From positions 1 through 52,915 of the forward strand of contig CALFPJ010000024.1 of NCBI GenBank assembly GCA_937919655.1: DNA of 52,915 bases, written 5' to 3'. The notes below the pieces were generated by a model. It saw only the letters and a program-made list of their open reading frames with translations. It made no database searches and was not told the DNA's origin. Of the stretch, positions 41,057 to 49,884 are shown piece by piece. The position numbers and the translations under genes are program-made. Position 1 is the first letter of the stretch. The number at the start of each line of letters is the position of its first letter. The DNA is from an uncultured Gemmatimonadales bacterium (GTDB lineage: Bacteria; Gemmatimonadota; Gemmatimonadetes; Longimicrobiales; Gaopeijiaceae).

Positions 41057-43512
41057 GCGTCAATGAACGTAAGTCTCAGTCGGACTTGAAGTTAATCGGC
41101 ACGTCGAGACGAAAAATCGAAGGGCTCGACAAGTCCACAGGGCGTGCTGTCTATACCGACGACATCGTGTTGCCCGGCATGCTGCATGGAAAGATTCTAC
41201 GGAGTCCGCACCCGCATGCCCGGATATTGTCGATCGACACGTCGGAGGCTGCAGCGCTCCCAGGCGTCCATGGCGTAATCACAGGACGGGACATGCCGAG
41301 GGTTTACGGCATTATCCCTTGGACGCCGGACGAGTACCCGCTGTGTGTGGACCGCGTCCGGTATGTGGGCGACGGGGTCGCCGCCGTGGCTGCCATTGAT
41401 GAGGACACGGCCATCCGTGCGCTCGCGTTGATTCGGGTGGAGTACGAGGAACTTCCTGCCTTCTTGGATCCGCATGCCGCGTTGGCGGCGGATGGCTCAT
41501 CGCCTTATGTGCATGACGCAAAGAAGGACGGCTGGAACGGCAACATCACCAAGAGGGTCCATCTCGAGTTCGGGGAAGTGGACGGGTTGATGGACGCCTC
41601 AGATGTGCTTGTTGAGGACAACTACTTCTTTGAGGGCACGACCCACACCCCAATCGAACCCCACTGCGCGATCGGTCTTTGGCAAGCAGGCGGGGGCTTT
41701 CAGGACGCGGACGGCGCCACCACGGGCAAGCTCACGGTGTGGTCATCGACCCAGGTGCCCCACTATCTGCATAGAGAGCTGTCGCAGGTTCTGGGCGTCG
41801 ATCAGGCACACGTCAGGGTGCTCCAGCCGCTGGTCGGGGGCGCGTTTGGTGGGAAGAGTGAGCCGTTCGACCTTGAGTTCTGCGTCGCGAAGCTGTCGAT
41901 GGTGACGGGTCGGCCGGTGAAGATTCTCTACACCAGGGAAGAGGTCTTCTACGCCCACCGTGGGCGTCACCCCTTCCACATGCACTACCGGACGGGAGCC
42001 ACCACGGACGGCAAGCTCACGTCGGTCGATGCAAAGATTCTCCTGGACGGTGGCGCCTACGCGTCTTTCGGCCTCGTGACCGCCTACTACTCTGGGCAGC
42101 TCCTGTGTGCGCCGTACGCCATGCCGGCATATCGCTTCGACTCGACGCGGGTCTACACCAATAAGCCGGCGTGCGGCCCGAAGCGTGGGCATGGGTCCGT
42201 GCAGCCGCGTTTCGCTTTTGAAGTCCAGATGGATCGGTTGGCGGAGAAGCTGGACCTAGACCCCATCGAGTTCCGTCGTCGGAACTTCATTGGCTCCGAC
42301 ACCCGTACCATCAACGAACTCCGGATTACGTCGAACGGCTTCCTGGAGTGCCTGGATGCGGTGGAACGCGCGAGTGGTTGGCGCGATCGCTTCAGGAAGC
42401 TCCCGTTTGGGCGTGGTCTGGGCATTGCCGGGTCGACTTACATCTCAGGAACGAACTACCCGATCTATCCAAACGAGATGCCTCAGTCTGCGGTCCAAAT
42501 GCAGATTGACCGGTCGGGCCGAGTCGCGGTCTTTAGCGGGGCCAGCGAGATCGGCCAGGGGTGCGACTCCCTGGTGGCGTCCATCGCGGCCGAAGAACTC
42601 GGCGTACCGCTGGACTATGTGCGGGTCATGCGTGGCGACACAGACTTCACGCCCGTCGACCTCGGAGCCTATTCCAGTCGGGTCACGTTCATGCTGGGGA
42701 ACGCCGCCATTGATGCCGCGACCAAGCTGCGCAAGATGGTGCAGGAGGCGGTCGCGGCGAAGTGGGAAGTGAATCCTACGGAGGTCCTGCTCGCCGGAGG
42801 GATGGCGATGTGGTCGTCTGACACCGAACGCCAGATGCCGATCAAAGATGCGTTCAACATCGCCGAGTCGATGTTCGGCGCACTCGGTTCAATGGGCTCA
42901 TACAACACCCCAAAGGATGTGCACGGCGAGTACCGTGGCGCGACGATTGGAGCGTCGCCGGCCTACTCGTTCACCGCACACGTGGCTGAGGTCGAGGTCG
43001 ACGTGGAATCCGGCATGGTCGAGGTAAAGAAAATCTGGGTCGCTCACGATTGTGGCCGAGCCCTGAATCCCATCCTCGTCGAAGGGCAGATGGAGGGATC
43101 CGCATACATGGGCTTCGGTGAGGCGCTCATGGAGGAACAGGTCTATAAGGACGCAGATCATGGCCGGGCCGGGCTGCTCAACGCACCCTCGTTGCTCGAC
43201 TATCGAATTCCGACCAGCCTCGATACGCCGGAGTTGGAAGCACTCATTGTGGAATCCATCGATCCCGAGGGGCCTTACGGAGCCAAGGAGGCTGGCGAGG
43301 GTCCGCTGCACCCCTCGATTCCAGCGATTGCCAACGCGATCTACGACGCGATTGGGGTGAGAATGACACGGTTGCCCTTCTCTGCGCCAAGTGTGTGGAA
43401 GAAGATCGCGGAGGCCCGTACGGCGGATACTCTGCGTAAGCCGTTGGTGCCCGCAGGCGATGGCACCCTGACCGACAACCCGGCGCGTACCGCACCCGCA
43501 GGGGCCCGCTGA
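41053..43512 (+). CDS. Molybdopterin-binding large subunit, 4-hydroxybenzoyl-CoA reductase-like
   Basis: 819 aa. Begins with the xanthine-dehydrogenase N-terminal domain (IGTSRRKIEGLDKSTGRAVY). Moco-binding motifs are VGGAFGGKSEPFDLE (about 262-276), GPKRGHGSVQPRFAFE (about 376) and ASEIGQGCDSLVASIAAEEL (about 497). The active-site region near 745 reads AKEAGEGPLHPSIPAIANAI, with the Glu conserved in the family. The EAGEG form, with the [4Fe-4S]-type FAD subunit downstream, points to 4-hydroxybenzoyl-CoA reductase (HcrA) or a relative acting on aromatic CoA esters rather than CO dehydrogenase. Stop overlaps the next ATG by one base. Confidence 0.92.
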   Translation: MSVNERKSQSDLKLIGTSRRKIEGLDKSTGRAVYTDDIVLPGMLHGKILRSPHPHARILSIDTSEAAALPGVHGVITGRDMPRVYGIIPWTPDEYPLCVDRVRYVGDGVAAVAAIDEDTAIRALALIRVEYEELPAFLDPHAALAADGSSPYVHDAKKDGWNGNITKRVHLEFGEVDGLMDASDVLVEDNYFFEGTTHTPIEPHCAIGLWQAGGGFQDADGATTGKLTVWSSTQVPHYLHRELSQVLGVDQAHVRVLQPLVGGAFGGKSEPFDLEFCVAKLSMVTGRPVKILYTREEVFYAHRGRHPFHMHYRTGATTDGKLTSVDAKILLDGGAYASFGLVTAYYSGQLLCAPYAMPAYRFDSTRVYTNKPACGPKRGHGSVQPRFAFEVQMDRLAEKLDLDPIEFRRRNFIGSDTRTINELRITSNGFLECLDAVERASGWRDRFRKLPFGRGLGIAGSTYISGTNYPIYPNEMPQSAVQMQIDRSGRVAVFSGASEIGQGCDSLVASIAAEELGVPLDYVRVMRGDTDFTPVDLGAYSSRVTFMLGNAAIDAATKLRKMVQEAVAAKWEVNPTEVLLAGGMAMWSSDTERQMPIKDAFNIAESMFGALGSMGSYNTPKDVHGEYRGATIGASPAYSFTAHVAEVEVDVESGMVEVKKIWVAHDCGRALNPILVEGQMEGSAYMGFGEALMEEQVYKDADHGRAGLLNAPSLLDYRIPTSLDTPELEALIVESIDPEGPYGAKEAGEGPLHPSIPAIANAIYDAIGVRMTRLPFSAPSVWKKIAEARTADTLRKPLVPAGDGTLTDNPARTAPAGAR

Positions 43513-44507
43513 TGCTCAAGTATCGCGCCCTTCTCGGACCTGTGATTCTTGTGCTGCTTGTCGGTGTCGCCGCGTTATGGTCGCCTTTTGCGCCGCATGG
43601 CGAGCCGGTGGATGTCCGCTACGACGAGCCTGAGCCGACCCCCGAAGACGTAGTGGGCGCATCTTGGGAAGCTGAGGATTGGGTCGCGTTCGATGAAAAG
43701 GTGCGGTGGGCGCTCGACCAGCGACTCGACACACTTCCACTTGGTGCGGCGATGGCCGCGATGGGTCAGTCCTTCGTGGGGACCGCTTATGTCGCGGGCA
43801 CCTTAGAGGTGGACGGGCCTGAGCGTGTGGTGATCAATTTCCGTGGGCTCGACTGCGTGACCTTTGTCGAGAACGTCTACGCACTGTCGCAGTTCGTGCG
43901 GGCGACAGGGAATGCGTACGGCGCGAAAGCCGACGTCATACTCGCGAACCGCGCCGGCGTGGAAGATCGCTACGAGACGCTACTGGGTAGCCTCCGGTAT
44001 CGCGACGGAACTCCGGGCGCGTATTCCAGTCGCCTGCACTACTTCACGGACTGGATTGCGGACAACGACAGGCGCGGGCGAGTCATAAACGTGACAGCCG
44101 GGCTCGGCGGCGTCCTGGACATGGAGCCGATCAATTTCATGACCACACATGCCGGTGCCTATCGTCAGCTTGTGGATCCGGCTCTAGTGGAGGAAGTCCG
44201 CAGCGCCGAGGAACGCCTGAGTGCATACGGTCGATATTTTGTGCCCCAAGACCGAATTGCGGCCGTCGCAGACCAGATTCAGGACGGCGACATCATTGCG
44301 GCCACGAGCACAGTCGGGGGCCTCGACGTCGCTCATACCGGATTGGCGCTTTGGGTCGATGGCTCGCTTCGTCTCATGCATGCACCACTGGTCGGCTCCG
44401 TGGTGCAGATCAGTGAGGTGTCGCTGGCTGAACGGGTTCAGGGTATCGGCGGGCAGGACGGGATCATGGTGGCTCGGCCGAATGATACCCGTGGAGGCGG
44501 AGCCTGA
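43512..44507 (+). CDS. DUF1460 (NlpC/P60-like) hydrolase embedded in the molybdenum hydroxylase operon
   Basis: 331 aa. N-terminal anchor or signal LLGPVILVLLVGVAALW, then a DUF1460 domain of papain-like fold: nucleophile Cys in FRGLDCVTFVENVYALSQF (about 115), LHYFTDWIADNDRRGRV with its His, INFMTTHAGAYRQLVDP, and the late GGLDVAHTGLALWVDGSLRL containing the catalytic His. Family members cleave amide bonds in peptidoglycan-like or N-acyl substrates. Its ATG overlaps the Mo-subunit stop, and the FAD subunit starts two bases after it, so it sits inside the operon. Why a cell-wall-type hydrolase belongs here is unknown. Confidence 0.88.
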   Translation: MLKYRALLGPVILVLLVGVAALWSPFAPHGEPVDVRYDEPEPTPEDVVGASWEAEDWVAFDEKVRWALDQRLDTLPLGAAMAAMGQSFVGTAYVAGTLEVDGPERVVINFRGLDCVTFVENVYALSQFVRATGNAYGAKADVILANRAGVEDRYETLLGSLRYRDGTPGAYSSRLHYFTDWIADNDRRGRVINVTAGLGGVLDMEPINFMTTHAGAYRQLVDPALVEEVRSAEERLSAYGRYFVPQDRIAAVADQIQDGDIIAATSTVGGLDVAHTGLALWVDGSLRLMHAPLVGSVVQISEVSLAERVQGIGGQDGIMVARPNDTRGGGA

Positions 44508-44508
44508 C

Positions 44509-45495
44509 GTGTTAAGACTCCCGCCGTTCCGGTATCACCGGCCCGGAACCGTGGCCGAAGCGGTCGCGCTCATGGGCGAGCACGCCGGCAACGCGATGTT
44601 CGTCGCGGGCGGCACCGACCTCATTCCGAACATGAAGCATCGGTTGTTCGAGCCTGGTCATTTGGTGGCTCTCAAGGGCATCGGGGAGCTGCGCGGGATT
44701 CGGGAAGACGCCGGACACCTCCGCATTGGGGCCAGCGAGACGTTGACCTCGGTCGCGACCCACCTGGACGTTTTGCGGTCTTTCCCGGCGCTCGCCGATG
44801 CCGCTTCGCACGTGGCCGGCCCACAGCTCCGCAACGCGGGCACGATTGGTGGCAATCTCTGCCTGGACACCCGCTGCACGTATTACAACCAGACAGAGTT
44901 CTGGCGTGAGGCGCTGGGCTACTGCCTCAAGAAGGACGGCACCGTCTGCCACGTGACCAAGGTCGGGAAGAAGTGTGTCGCGGCGCATTCGGCTGACACA
45001 CCTCCGGTGCTCATGACGTTGGACGCGGTCGCAACGTTGGTCGGCCCCGAGGGCGTACGCGAGGTGCCCGTGCGGGATTTCTTCGTGACCGATGGCATAC
45101 TGAACACGCTCCGAGGCCCGGGAGAGATCGTCACGGAAGTCCGCATCCCGTTGGTGTCCGCCCAGAAGAAACAGGCATACGCGAAGCTGCGGCAGCGGAA
45201 GTCCATCGACTTCCCCTTGCTGACCGTCGCGATTGCTGCGGACATCGAGGGGGACGGGACCGTTCGATCGATTGAAGGTGTCGTGACCGCGCTGGGTTCA
45301 CGCCCTCGTGTCCTGTCAGGATGGGGAGATACCGCGGAGGGTCACAAGCTCGATGACGGCATCATCAATGAGTTGGCCCAGCGCGCCCACAAGCAGTGTC
45401 ACCCGCTCGAGAACATCACGGTCGACCCCGAGTGGCGTCGGGCGATGGTGCCGGTTTACGTACGCCGTGCGCTGGAGAAGTTGGGCGCCGCGTGA
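44509..45495 (+). CDS. FAD-binding subunit with [4Fe-4S] insert, 4-hydroxybenzoyl-CoA reductase beta-like
   Basis: 328 aa from GTG 44509 (GGAG six bases upstream). FAD-binding motifs are FVAGGTDLIPNMKHRL (about 31-46) and AGTIGGNLCLDTRC (about 110-123). Directly after comes an insert of about 40 residues with four cysteines near 123, 139, 147 and 156 (TRCTYYNQ, LGYCLKK, TVCHV, KKCVAAH). This is the [4Fe-4S] insert characteristic of the beta subunit of 4-hydroxybenzoyl-CoA reductase and absent from ordinary CoxM/XdhB proteins. C-terminal half: ILNTLRGPGEIVTEVRIP. The longer upstream frame lies inside the DUF1460 gene and is not coding. Overlaps the hydrolase start by four bases. Confidence 0.94.
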   Translation: MLRLPPFRYHRPGTVAEAVALMGEHAGNAMFVAGGTDLIPNMKHRLFEPGHLVALKGIGELRGIREDAGHLRIGASETLTSVATHLDVLRSFPALADAASHVAGPQLRNAGTIGGNLCLDTRCTYYNQTEFWREALGYCLKKDGTVCHVTKVGKKCVAAHSADTPPVLMTLDAVATLVGPEGVREVPVRDFFVTDGILNTLRGPGEIVTEVRIPLVSAQKKQAYAKLRQRKSIDFPLLTVAIAADIEGDGTVRSIEGVVTALGSRPRVLSGWGDTAEGHKLDDGIINELAQRAHKQCHPLENITVDPEWRRAMVPVYVRRALEKLGAA

Positions 45496-46334
45496 CGGTC
45501 ACCGTCGTGGTTGTGGTGCTGGTGGTGATGGGACTCCTTGGCATGGATCGTCTCGCGCTTCACGTACTCACGACGAGCCCGCGCGCTCCGGACAAGACGG
45601 TTCCCGATACCGGGGTCGATCACGAGGACCTGGTGATTCGGTCGGGTGACCACCAGTTGGGCGCGTGGCTGCTGAAGCCCCAGGGTGAGCCAAGGACACC
45701 GCTGATTTTGCTCGCCCACGGGTGGGGCGCGAACTACTCCCTGTTCCTGCAGCTTGCCGAGCCGCTGGTCGCCGACGGTTACGAGGTACTTCTGTTCGAC
45801 ATCCGTGGCCACGGGCGCAACGAGGCCGTGCCCTTCGTGACGGTGCGCCATTTCCGCGACGACGTCATGGCGGTGGTGGCCTATGCGAAGCGTCGGTTCC
45901 CTGACCGACCGCTTGTGGTGATTGGGCACTCGCTGGGCGGGGCGGCGTCCACGCTCGCGGCAGCGGAAGGGGCCCCCATGCAGGGTCTGGTGCTGATCGC
46001 GGCGCCGTCCGATCCGATTCGCGCCACCGCAGAGTTCCTAACCCAGCAGAAGCTCCCGGGTAACCTGATGGTGAGGCTGCTCGTGCCGTTTTGGTGGAGG
46101 AGAGCAGGGAGTCGTTTCGGGCCACTCACGCCGACGAAGCGATTGACTGAGGTGAGGATCCCCGTGCTGATTATCCATCCTGAGAACGATCAGCGCGTAC
46201 CGATCGACCATGCGGAGCGTCTCTCAGCCGCGGCGGGCTGTGGCTACGAATTGGTGGCTGGTGCGGGTCACAACGACGTACTTGGGCACGACGAGACGCA
46301 TCGGCTGGTGAAAGCCTACTTGGAGCGCTTCTAG
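45492..46334 (+). CDS. Membrane-anchored alpha/beta hydrolase
   Basis: 280 aa from GTG 45492, overlapping the FAD-subunit stop as GTGA. N-terminal hydrophobic anchor VTVVVVVLVVMGLLGM. Hydrolase motifs are LILLAHGWGANYSLF (oxyanion), FDIRGHGRNE, the nucleophile elbow VVIGHSLGGAASTLA (Ser about 153), the acid in IIHPENDQRVPI and His in GAGHNDVLGHDE. Last gene of the Mo-hydroxylase operon. An esterase or thioesterase facing the periplasm; the substrate is not indicated. Its end abuts the convergent propeller gene with a 4-bp overlap. Confidence 0.9.
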   Translation: MTVTVVVVVLVVMGLLGMDRLALHVLTTSPRAPDKTVPDTGVDHEDLVIRSGDHQLGAWLLKPQGEPRTPLILLAHGWGANYSLFLQLAEPLVADGYEVLLFDIRGHGRNEAVPFVTVRHFRDDVMAVVAYAKRRFPDRPLVVIGHSLGGAASTLAAAEGAPMQGLVLIAAPSDPIRATAEFLTQQKLPGNLMVRLLVPFWWRRAGSRFGPLTPTKRLTEVRIPVLIIHPENDQRVPIDHAERLSAAAGCGYELVAGAGHNDVLGHDETHRLVKAYLERF

Positions 46335-48010
46335 CTCCCGCTGCCTACCCGCGTTTTCACTTCCTGTACGAAATTCCTGACGATGACCAAGCCACTTTCG
46401 GACTCATCGCAGGAGGCGGTGCGTAGCATGAGGAAGCGCCCCTGGTTGTCGACGTCGTATTGGGTGGTCCGGTCTCCGACGAGTATCCCCGGCGAGAGCT
46501 CGAACAACTCAGGTCGATCACTCACTCGGAATTCGCCTCCCGAAACCGAGACCGCTGCCGCCATCATCTCACGGTTCCCGCTGAGAAAGAAAAGTTCAGA
46601 GCCGTCCTTCGCCCAACGAGGGGCCAGGCCTCCGCCTACCGAAACCTGAACTCTTGCATTGTCGGTCTCGGGGTAGGGCCGCACGTAGACCTCATCTCGC
46701 CCCGATTCGTTGGATTGATACGCCAGCCAACGACCGTCAGGGGACAATTGAGGGGCGCTCTCGTCGAAAGGTGTCATGAGGAGTGGAGTCGCGGTGGGCT
46801 CCCCAGCTAGGGACAGCATGAAGATATCTCGACCTCCCTCGACGCCCGAAACCCCAGTCGACCGAATGACGGCCGACTTCCCGTCTGGAGCGACGGCGGC
46901 CTCCGATATCGACACCTCGTGGTCGAACAAGAGCTCAGCAGGGCGCGATCCGTCTGCAACCTGTCGCCACAGGTTCAGGTCCCCTGGGGGGTCGCCGTCG
47001 GGCTCGAATGGCATGGCCGAGAGGAAGGTCACTGTCCGAGAATCGGGGAGCCATTTGGGATCGCGATCTTCTCCTCCCCAAAAGGAAAGGCGTGTCAGAG
47101 GGCCGTTGTCCAGCTCCTTGATCCAGATGTCATTGCCGGCGTCTGTCGCGATGCGAATCTCGACCTTGGAACCATCGGGAGAGAGAGACCACCCTCGGTT
47201 TCCGGCCCCCGGGTTGAACGTCCAATTGGGGTCCACGTGTGTGGCAGCCCCATCACGGGTCACCCAAACGAGCTCCGTGCCGGTGTTACCCTCGCCCTCC
47301 CAATAAGCGAGCGTTCCTTGTTCGTTGAGGGAAAACCGCGGCGTCCCATCACCTGCTACAAAGACGCCTGCAACCAACGGAACGGGTGCTCCCGTGAGAC
47401 GCATGGGTGACTCGGCATACGGAGCGGCCAGCAGTTCACCGGCCGGTGATGCGAATACGAGATGTCCGTTGCCGGTAACTCGCGCGCCAAGACCCTCGCT
47501 CAGAACCGTGCGCTCGCCTGACTCAAGTTCGACGCCTTGGACCACGGTCGGGTTGCCGAAACTCGTAAACACGGCGCTGCGTCCGCTCGGAGTGACCCTA
47601 AAGAAGGCGACGTTAGGCTCCCCGGTTGCGTCCAGCACCAGCTCTCTGGCTCCTCCGTCGGTAGGGACTCGAACGACTTTGTTGCCTGCCTGAGTGTAGA
47701 AGATCGACTGGCCATCGGGATTCCAGGACGCGCAACAGAACACCGAATCCACGACAGTGCGGGGTACGCCTCCACCCAGGGGAACGACGCGAAGCTCAGA
47801 TCCGACTTGGAAGACGACCTCGCTCCCGTCCGGCGAAATCGCCGGGTCGGCACCGCCAGCCGCATTGGCGATCGGCGCTGCTTGAAGGTCGTCGTAGCGT
47901 CGGAACCACAACTGAAAGCCACCCGTGGACTCACGTTGCCCGTAGTAGACCATACCCGTCCCCGCCGGCCCGACTTCGATCGGCGTGAGCGCGAGTTGCT
48001 CTGGCGTCAC
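46331..48010 (-). CDS. PD40/TolB-like beta-propeller protein, probably 5'-truncated
   Basis: 559 aa from GTG 48010. Repeated PD40 blades: ADPAISPDGSEVVFQV, ASWNPDGQSIFYTQAG, GWSLSPDGSKVEIRIA, DPKWLPDSRTVTFLSA, APQLSPDGRWLAYQSNESGR followed by DEVYVRPYPET, and APRWAKDGSELFFLSG. This is the propeller found at the C-terminus of PknB-type kinases and in stand-alone exported proteins. Here there is no signal peptide, TM or kinase domain. In-frame coding-looking sequence (RPTPEPLIERYSFTAV) continues about 17 codons upstream of the GTG before a TGA, so an original N-terminus may be lost. It could be a gene remnant or a cytosolic propeller. Confidence 0.78.
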   Translation of the reverse strand: MTPEQLALTPIEVGPAGTGMVYYGQRESTGGFQLWFRRYDDLQAAPIANAAGGADPAISPDGSEVVFQVGSELRVVPLGGGVPRTVVDSVFCCASWNPDGQSIFYTQAGNKVVRVPTDGGARELVLDATGEPNVAFFRVTPSGRSAVFTSFGNPTVVQGVELESGERTVLSEGLGARVTGNGHLVFASPAGELLAAPYAESPMRLTGAPVPLVAGVFVAGDGTPRFSLNEQGTLAYWEGEGNTGTELVWVTRDGAATHVDPNWTFNPGAGNRGWSLSPDGSKVEIRIATDAGNDIWIKELDNGPLTRLSFWGGEDRDPKWLPDSRTVTFLSAMPFEPDGDPPGDLNLWRQVADGSRPAELLFDHEVSISEAAVAPDGKSAVIRSTGVSGVEGGRDIFMLSLAGEPTATPLLMTPFDESAPQLSPDGRWLAYQSNESGRDEVYVRPYPETDNARVQVSVGGGLAPRWAKDGSELFFLSGNREMMAAAVSVSGGEFRVSDRPELFELSPGILVGDRTTQYDVDNQGRFLMLRTASCDESESGLVIVRNFVQEVKTRVGSGS

Positions 48011-48134
48011 GGCGGTGAAGCTGTAGCGCTCGATCAGTGGCTCGGGCGTGGGCCGGGTCAGCGATCATCCGAGGCCCGAGAGCGGGAGATGAGGTGGACA
48101 CGTGGCGGATCGACCCTAGCCATTCCAAAGCAGC

Positions 48135-48569
48135 ATGACCGACGAAAGGACCACTTATCGAGACGTGAGCCCATGGCCCGGGCTCGCTGACGCCCTTTTC
48201 TGGGGCTCGATTGCCGTATGCTGCTACCCGTTGCTGGCTGGCTGGGGAACCGACCTGCCCCTCGTTACGCGGCTCCTGGCCGCGGGCTCGATCATGTTCG
48301 TGGCGGTTGGCTTAAAACTCCTCATGGGCGGCCTCACGGTGTTGGTGAAAGAGACCCACGTGCTCGTTCACCTGGGCTCAATCCCCATCGTCAAGAAGGT
48401 GATTCCGTTCTCTGAGATTTATGACCTCGAGAGTATTCGCTACCGCCCATTCGTCGAATTTGGGGGATGGGGTCTGAGCGGCACGGGGAAGAAGCGCGCC
48501 TGGACGTCCCGAGGGGATCAAGCGGTGGTCCTCACGCTGAGCGAAGAACGACGGCTCTATTACAGGTAG
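48135..48569 (+). CDS. Membrane protein with bacterial PH-like domain
   Basis: 144 aa. Two TM segments at about 18-36 (ALFWGSIAVCCYPLLAGW) and 44-62 (LLAAGSIMFVAVGLKLLM), then a PH-like beta domain: GGLTVLVKETHVLVHLGSIP, VIPFSEIYDLESIRYRPFVE and FGGWGLSGTGKKRAWTSRG, ending VVLTLSEERRLYYR. The 'I....R.Y.P...FGGWG.R' element is a recurrent feature of small DUF-type PH-like membrane proteins. Function unknown. Confidence 0.82.
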   Translation: MTDERTTYRDVSPWPGLADALFWGSIAVCCYPLLAGWGTDLPLVTRLLAAGSIMFVAVGLKLLMGGLTVLVKETHVLVHLGSIPIVKKVIPFSEIYDLESIRYRPFVEFGGWGLSGTGKKRAWTSRGDQAVVLTLSEERRLYYR

Positions 48570-48683
48570 CGATCACCCGCGCCGACTAGAAGAACGCATT
48601 CGTGCGGCGGCGGGCGATCGGCTCGGGACGGCGTCCTAGCGGAGTCGAGAAACCGGCGCGCGAGATCAGGGTACGCCTGTCTA

Positions 48684-49184
48684 ATGACGAACTCAGATGT
48701 GACCCCAAAGAAGCCATCCCTCTCCAGGACGGTCTTCACCGAACTCATGATGCCCCACCAGGTAAACAACCTTGGGCACGTTTTCGGTGGTGAAGTTCTC
48801 TCTATGGTGGACCGGGCGGCGGCCGTGGCAGCGATGCGGCATGCGGGTCGCGCGTGCGTCACAGTTTCCATTGATCGTGTCGACTTCAAGGAGCCCATCT
48901 ACACGGGCGAGCTTGTAACGTGCGTGGCTCGGGTTAACTTCGTGGGTAGGAGTTCGATGGAGATCGGCGTGCGCGTCGAGGCTGAGAACCTCCTGTCCGG
49001 AGTAAAACGACATACCAACACTTGTCTGTTGACGTTTGTGGCGATTGACGAGTCACACCGTCCGTGCAGTGTGCCGCCGCTCGATGTCTCGGACCCCCAA
49101 GACGAGCGGCTCTCCCACGACGGCCGGCGACGGCGCGAAGTGCGAGAGGCGCTGGACCGAGAGCTTGAAGCGGAGGACAGCTGA
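48684..49184 (+). CDS. Acyl-CoA thioesterase (YciA-type hotdog)
   Basis: 166 aa. Hotdog fold with the motif FTELMMPHQVNNLGHVFGGE followed by VLSMVDRAAAVAAMRHAGRA, then CVTVSIDRVDFKEPIYTGEL and VTCVARVNFVGRSSMEIGVR. Asp in the MVDRAA helix is the catalytic acid of this subfamily. The charged tail DGRRRREVREALDREL is usual. Hydrolyses acyl-CoA to free acid and CoA; chain-length preference cannot be told. One base separates it from the peroxiredoxin ATG. Confidence 0.93.
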   Translation: MTNSDVTPKKPSLSRTVFTELMMPHQVNNLGHVFGGEVLSMVDRAAAVAAMRHAGRACVTVSIDRVDFKEPIYTGELVTCVARVNFVGRSSMEIGVRVEAENLLSGVKRHTNTCLLTFVAIDESHRPCSVPPLDVSDPQDERLSHDGRRRREVREALDRELEAEDS

Positions 49185-49185
49185 C

Positions 49186-49650
49186 ATGCTAAAAAGTGGT
49201 GCTCAGGCGCCTGACTTTTCGTTGGCCCCCGGACCCGGACCCGATAGGGTCAGGCTCTCGGACTTCCGGGGATCACCGGTGGTGATCATGTTCGTTCCGT
49301 TGGCGTTCTCCGGTACCTGTACGGCCGAGTTCTGCCACATTGCCGAGAACTGGGCGGTGTGGGGCGATTTGAACGCGGAGATCCTGGGCATCAGCATCGA
49401 TTCGCCCTTTGTGAACGCGAAGTGGCGCGAAGAGATGGGTGTGCCGTTCCCGATTCTCTCGGATTTCAACCGAGACGCCTCTCGGGCGTATGGCGTTCTG
49501 TACGATGAGTTCTACGGCCTAAAAGGTGTTGCGAAGCGCTCGGCTTTCGTGATCGACGCGGCCGGGCTCGTCGTGTATGGTTGGGTCAGTGACGACGCGG
49601 ACGTGATGCCTCCGTACGACGAAATCATTCAGGCGGTGGCGACGGGCTGA
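49186..49650 (+). CDS. AhpE-like peroxiredoxin
   Basis: 154 aa from ATG 49186 (GGAGG nine bases upstream); earlier in-frame residues lie in the thioesterase gene and are rejected. Thioredoxin fold with peroxidatic Cys45 in FVPLAFSGTCTAEFC and a second Cys50, then ILGISIDSPFVNAKWREEM, VPFPILSDFNRDASRAYGVL and RSAFVIDAAGLVVYGWVSDD. Reduces peroxides in the cytoplasm. The PLAFSGTCT block marks the AhpE/BCP side of the family. Probably co-transcribed with the thioesterase. Confidence 0.93.
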   Translation: MLKSGAQAPDFSLAPGPGPDRVRLSDFRGSPVVIMFVPLAFSGTCTAEFCHIAENWAVWGDLNAEILGISIDSPFVNAKWREEMGVPFPILSDFNRDASRAYGVLYDEFYGLKGVAKRSAFVIDAAGLVVYGWVSDDADVMPPYDEIIQAVATG

Positions 49651-49661
49651 GGCTCGCACGA

Positions 49662-49855
49662 ATGATGGGATACCGCTGGTGGGATTCCACACTTCATTCG
49701 CCGGCCAGCGCATGGTGGGTGTGAGTCTGTTCCCAGCGCACTCGGATGTCGGCGGCGTTTCTGGTGACACGGGACAGCTGTGGAAGAACGCGGTTGGGTT
49801 CGCAGGGGCTGCGGGTGGCCCCGCGCGTGTAGGGGTCGTCGCCGGAGGTAACTGA
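49662..49855 (+). pseudogene. C-terminal fragment of an unrecognised protein
   Basis: In the gap after the peroxiredoxin a frame without a convincing start ends at TGA 49853-49855. Its residues look coding: PLVGFHTSFAGQRMVGVSLF, PAHSDVGGVSGDTGQLWKNA and VGFAGAAGGPARVGVVAGGN. The character is that of a secreted Gly-rich protein tail, but I do not recognise the family. It may be the end of a gene whose 5' part was lost, or chance. The remainder of the gap up to 49884 holds nothing. Confidence 0.3.
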
Positions 49856-49884
49856 CCGGTCTTGGGCAGGCGTGGGCCCGACTG

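Noticed and set aside
47537..48190. Plus-strand frame opposite the PD40 propeller
   Set aside because: Antisense shadow of repeated propeller codons.
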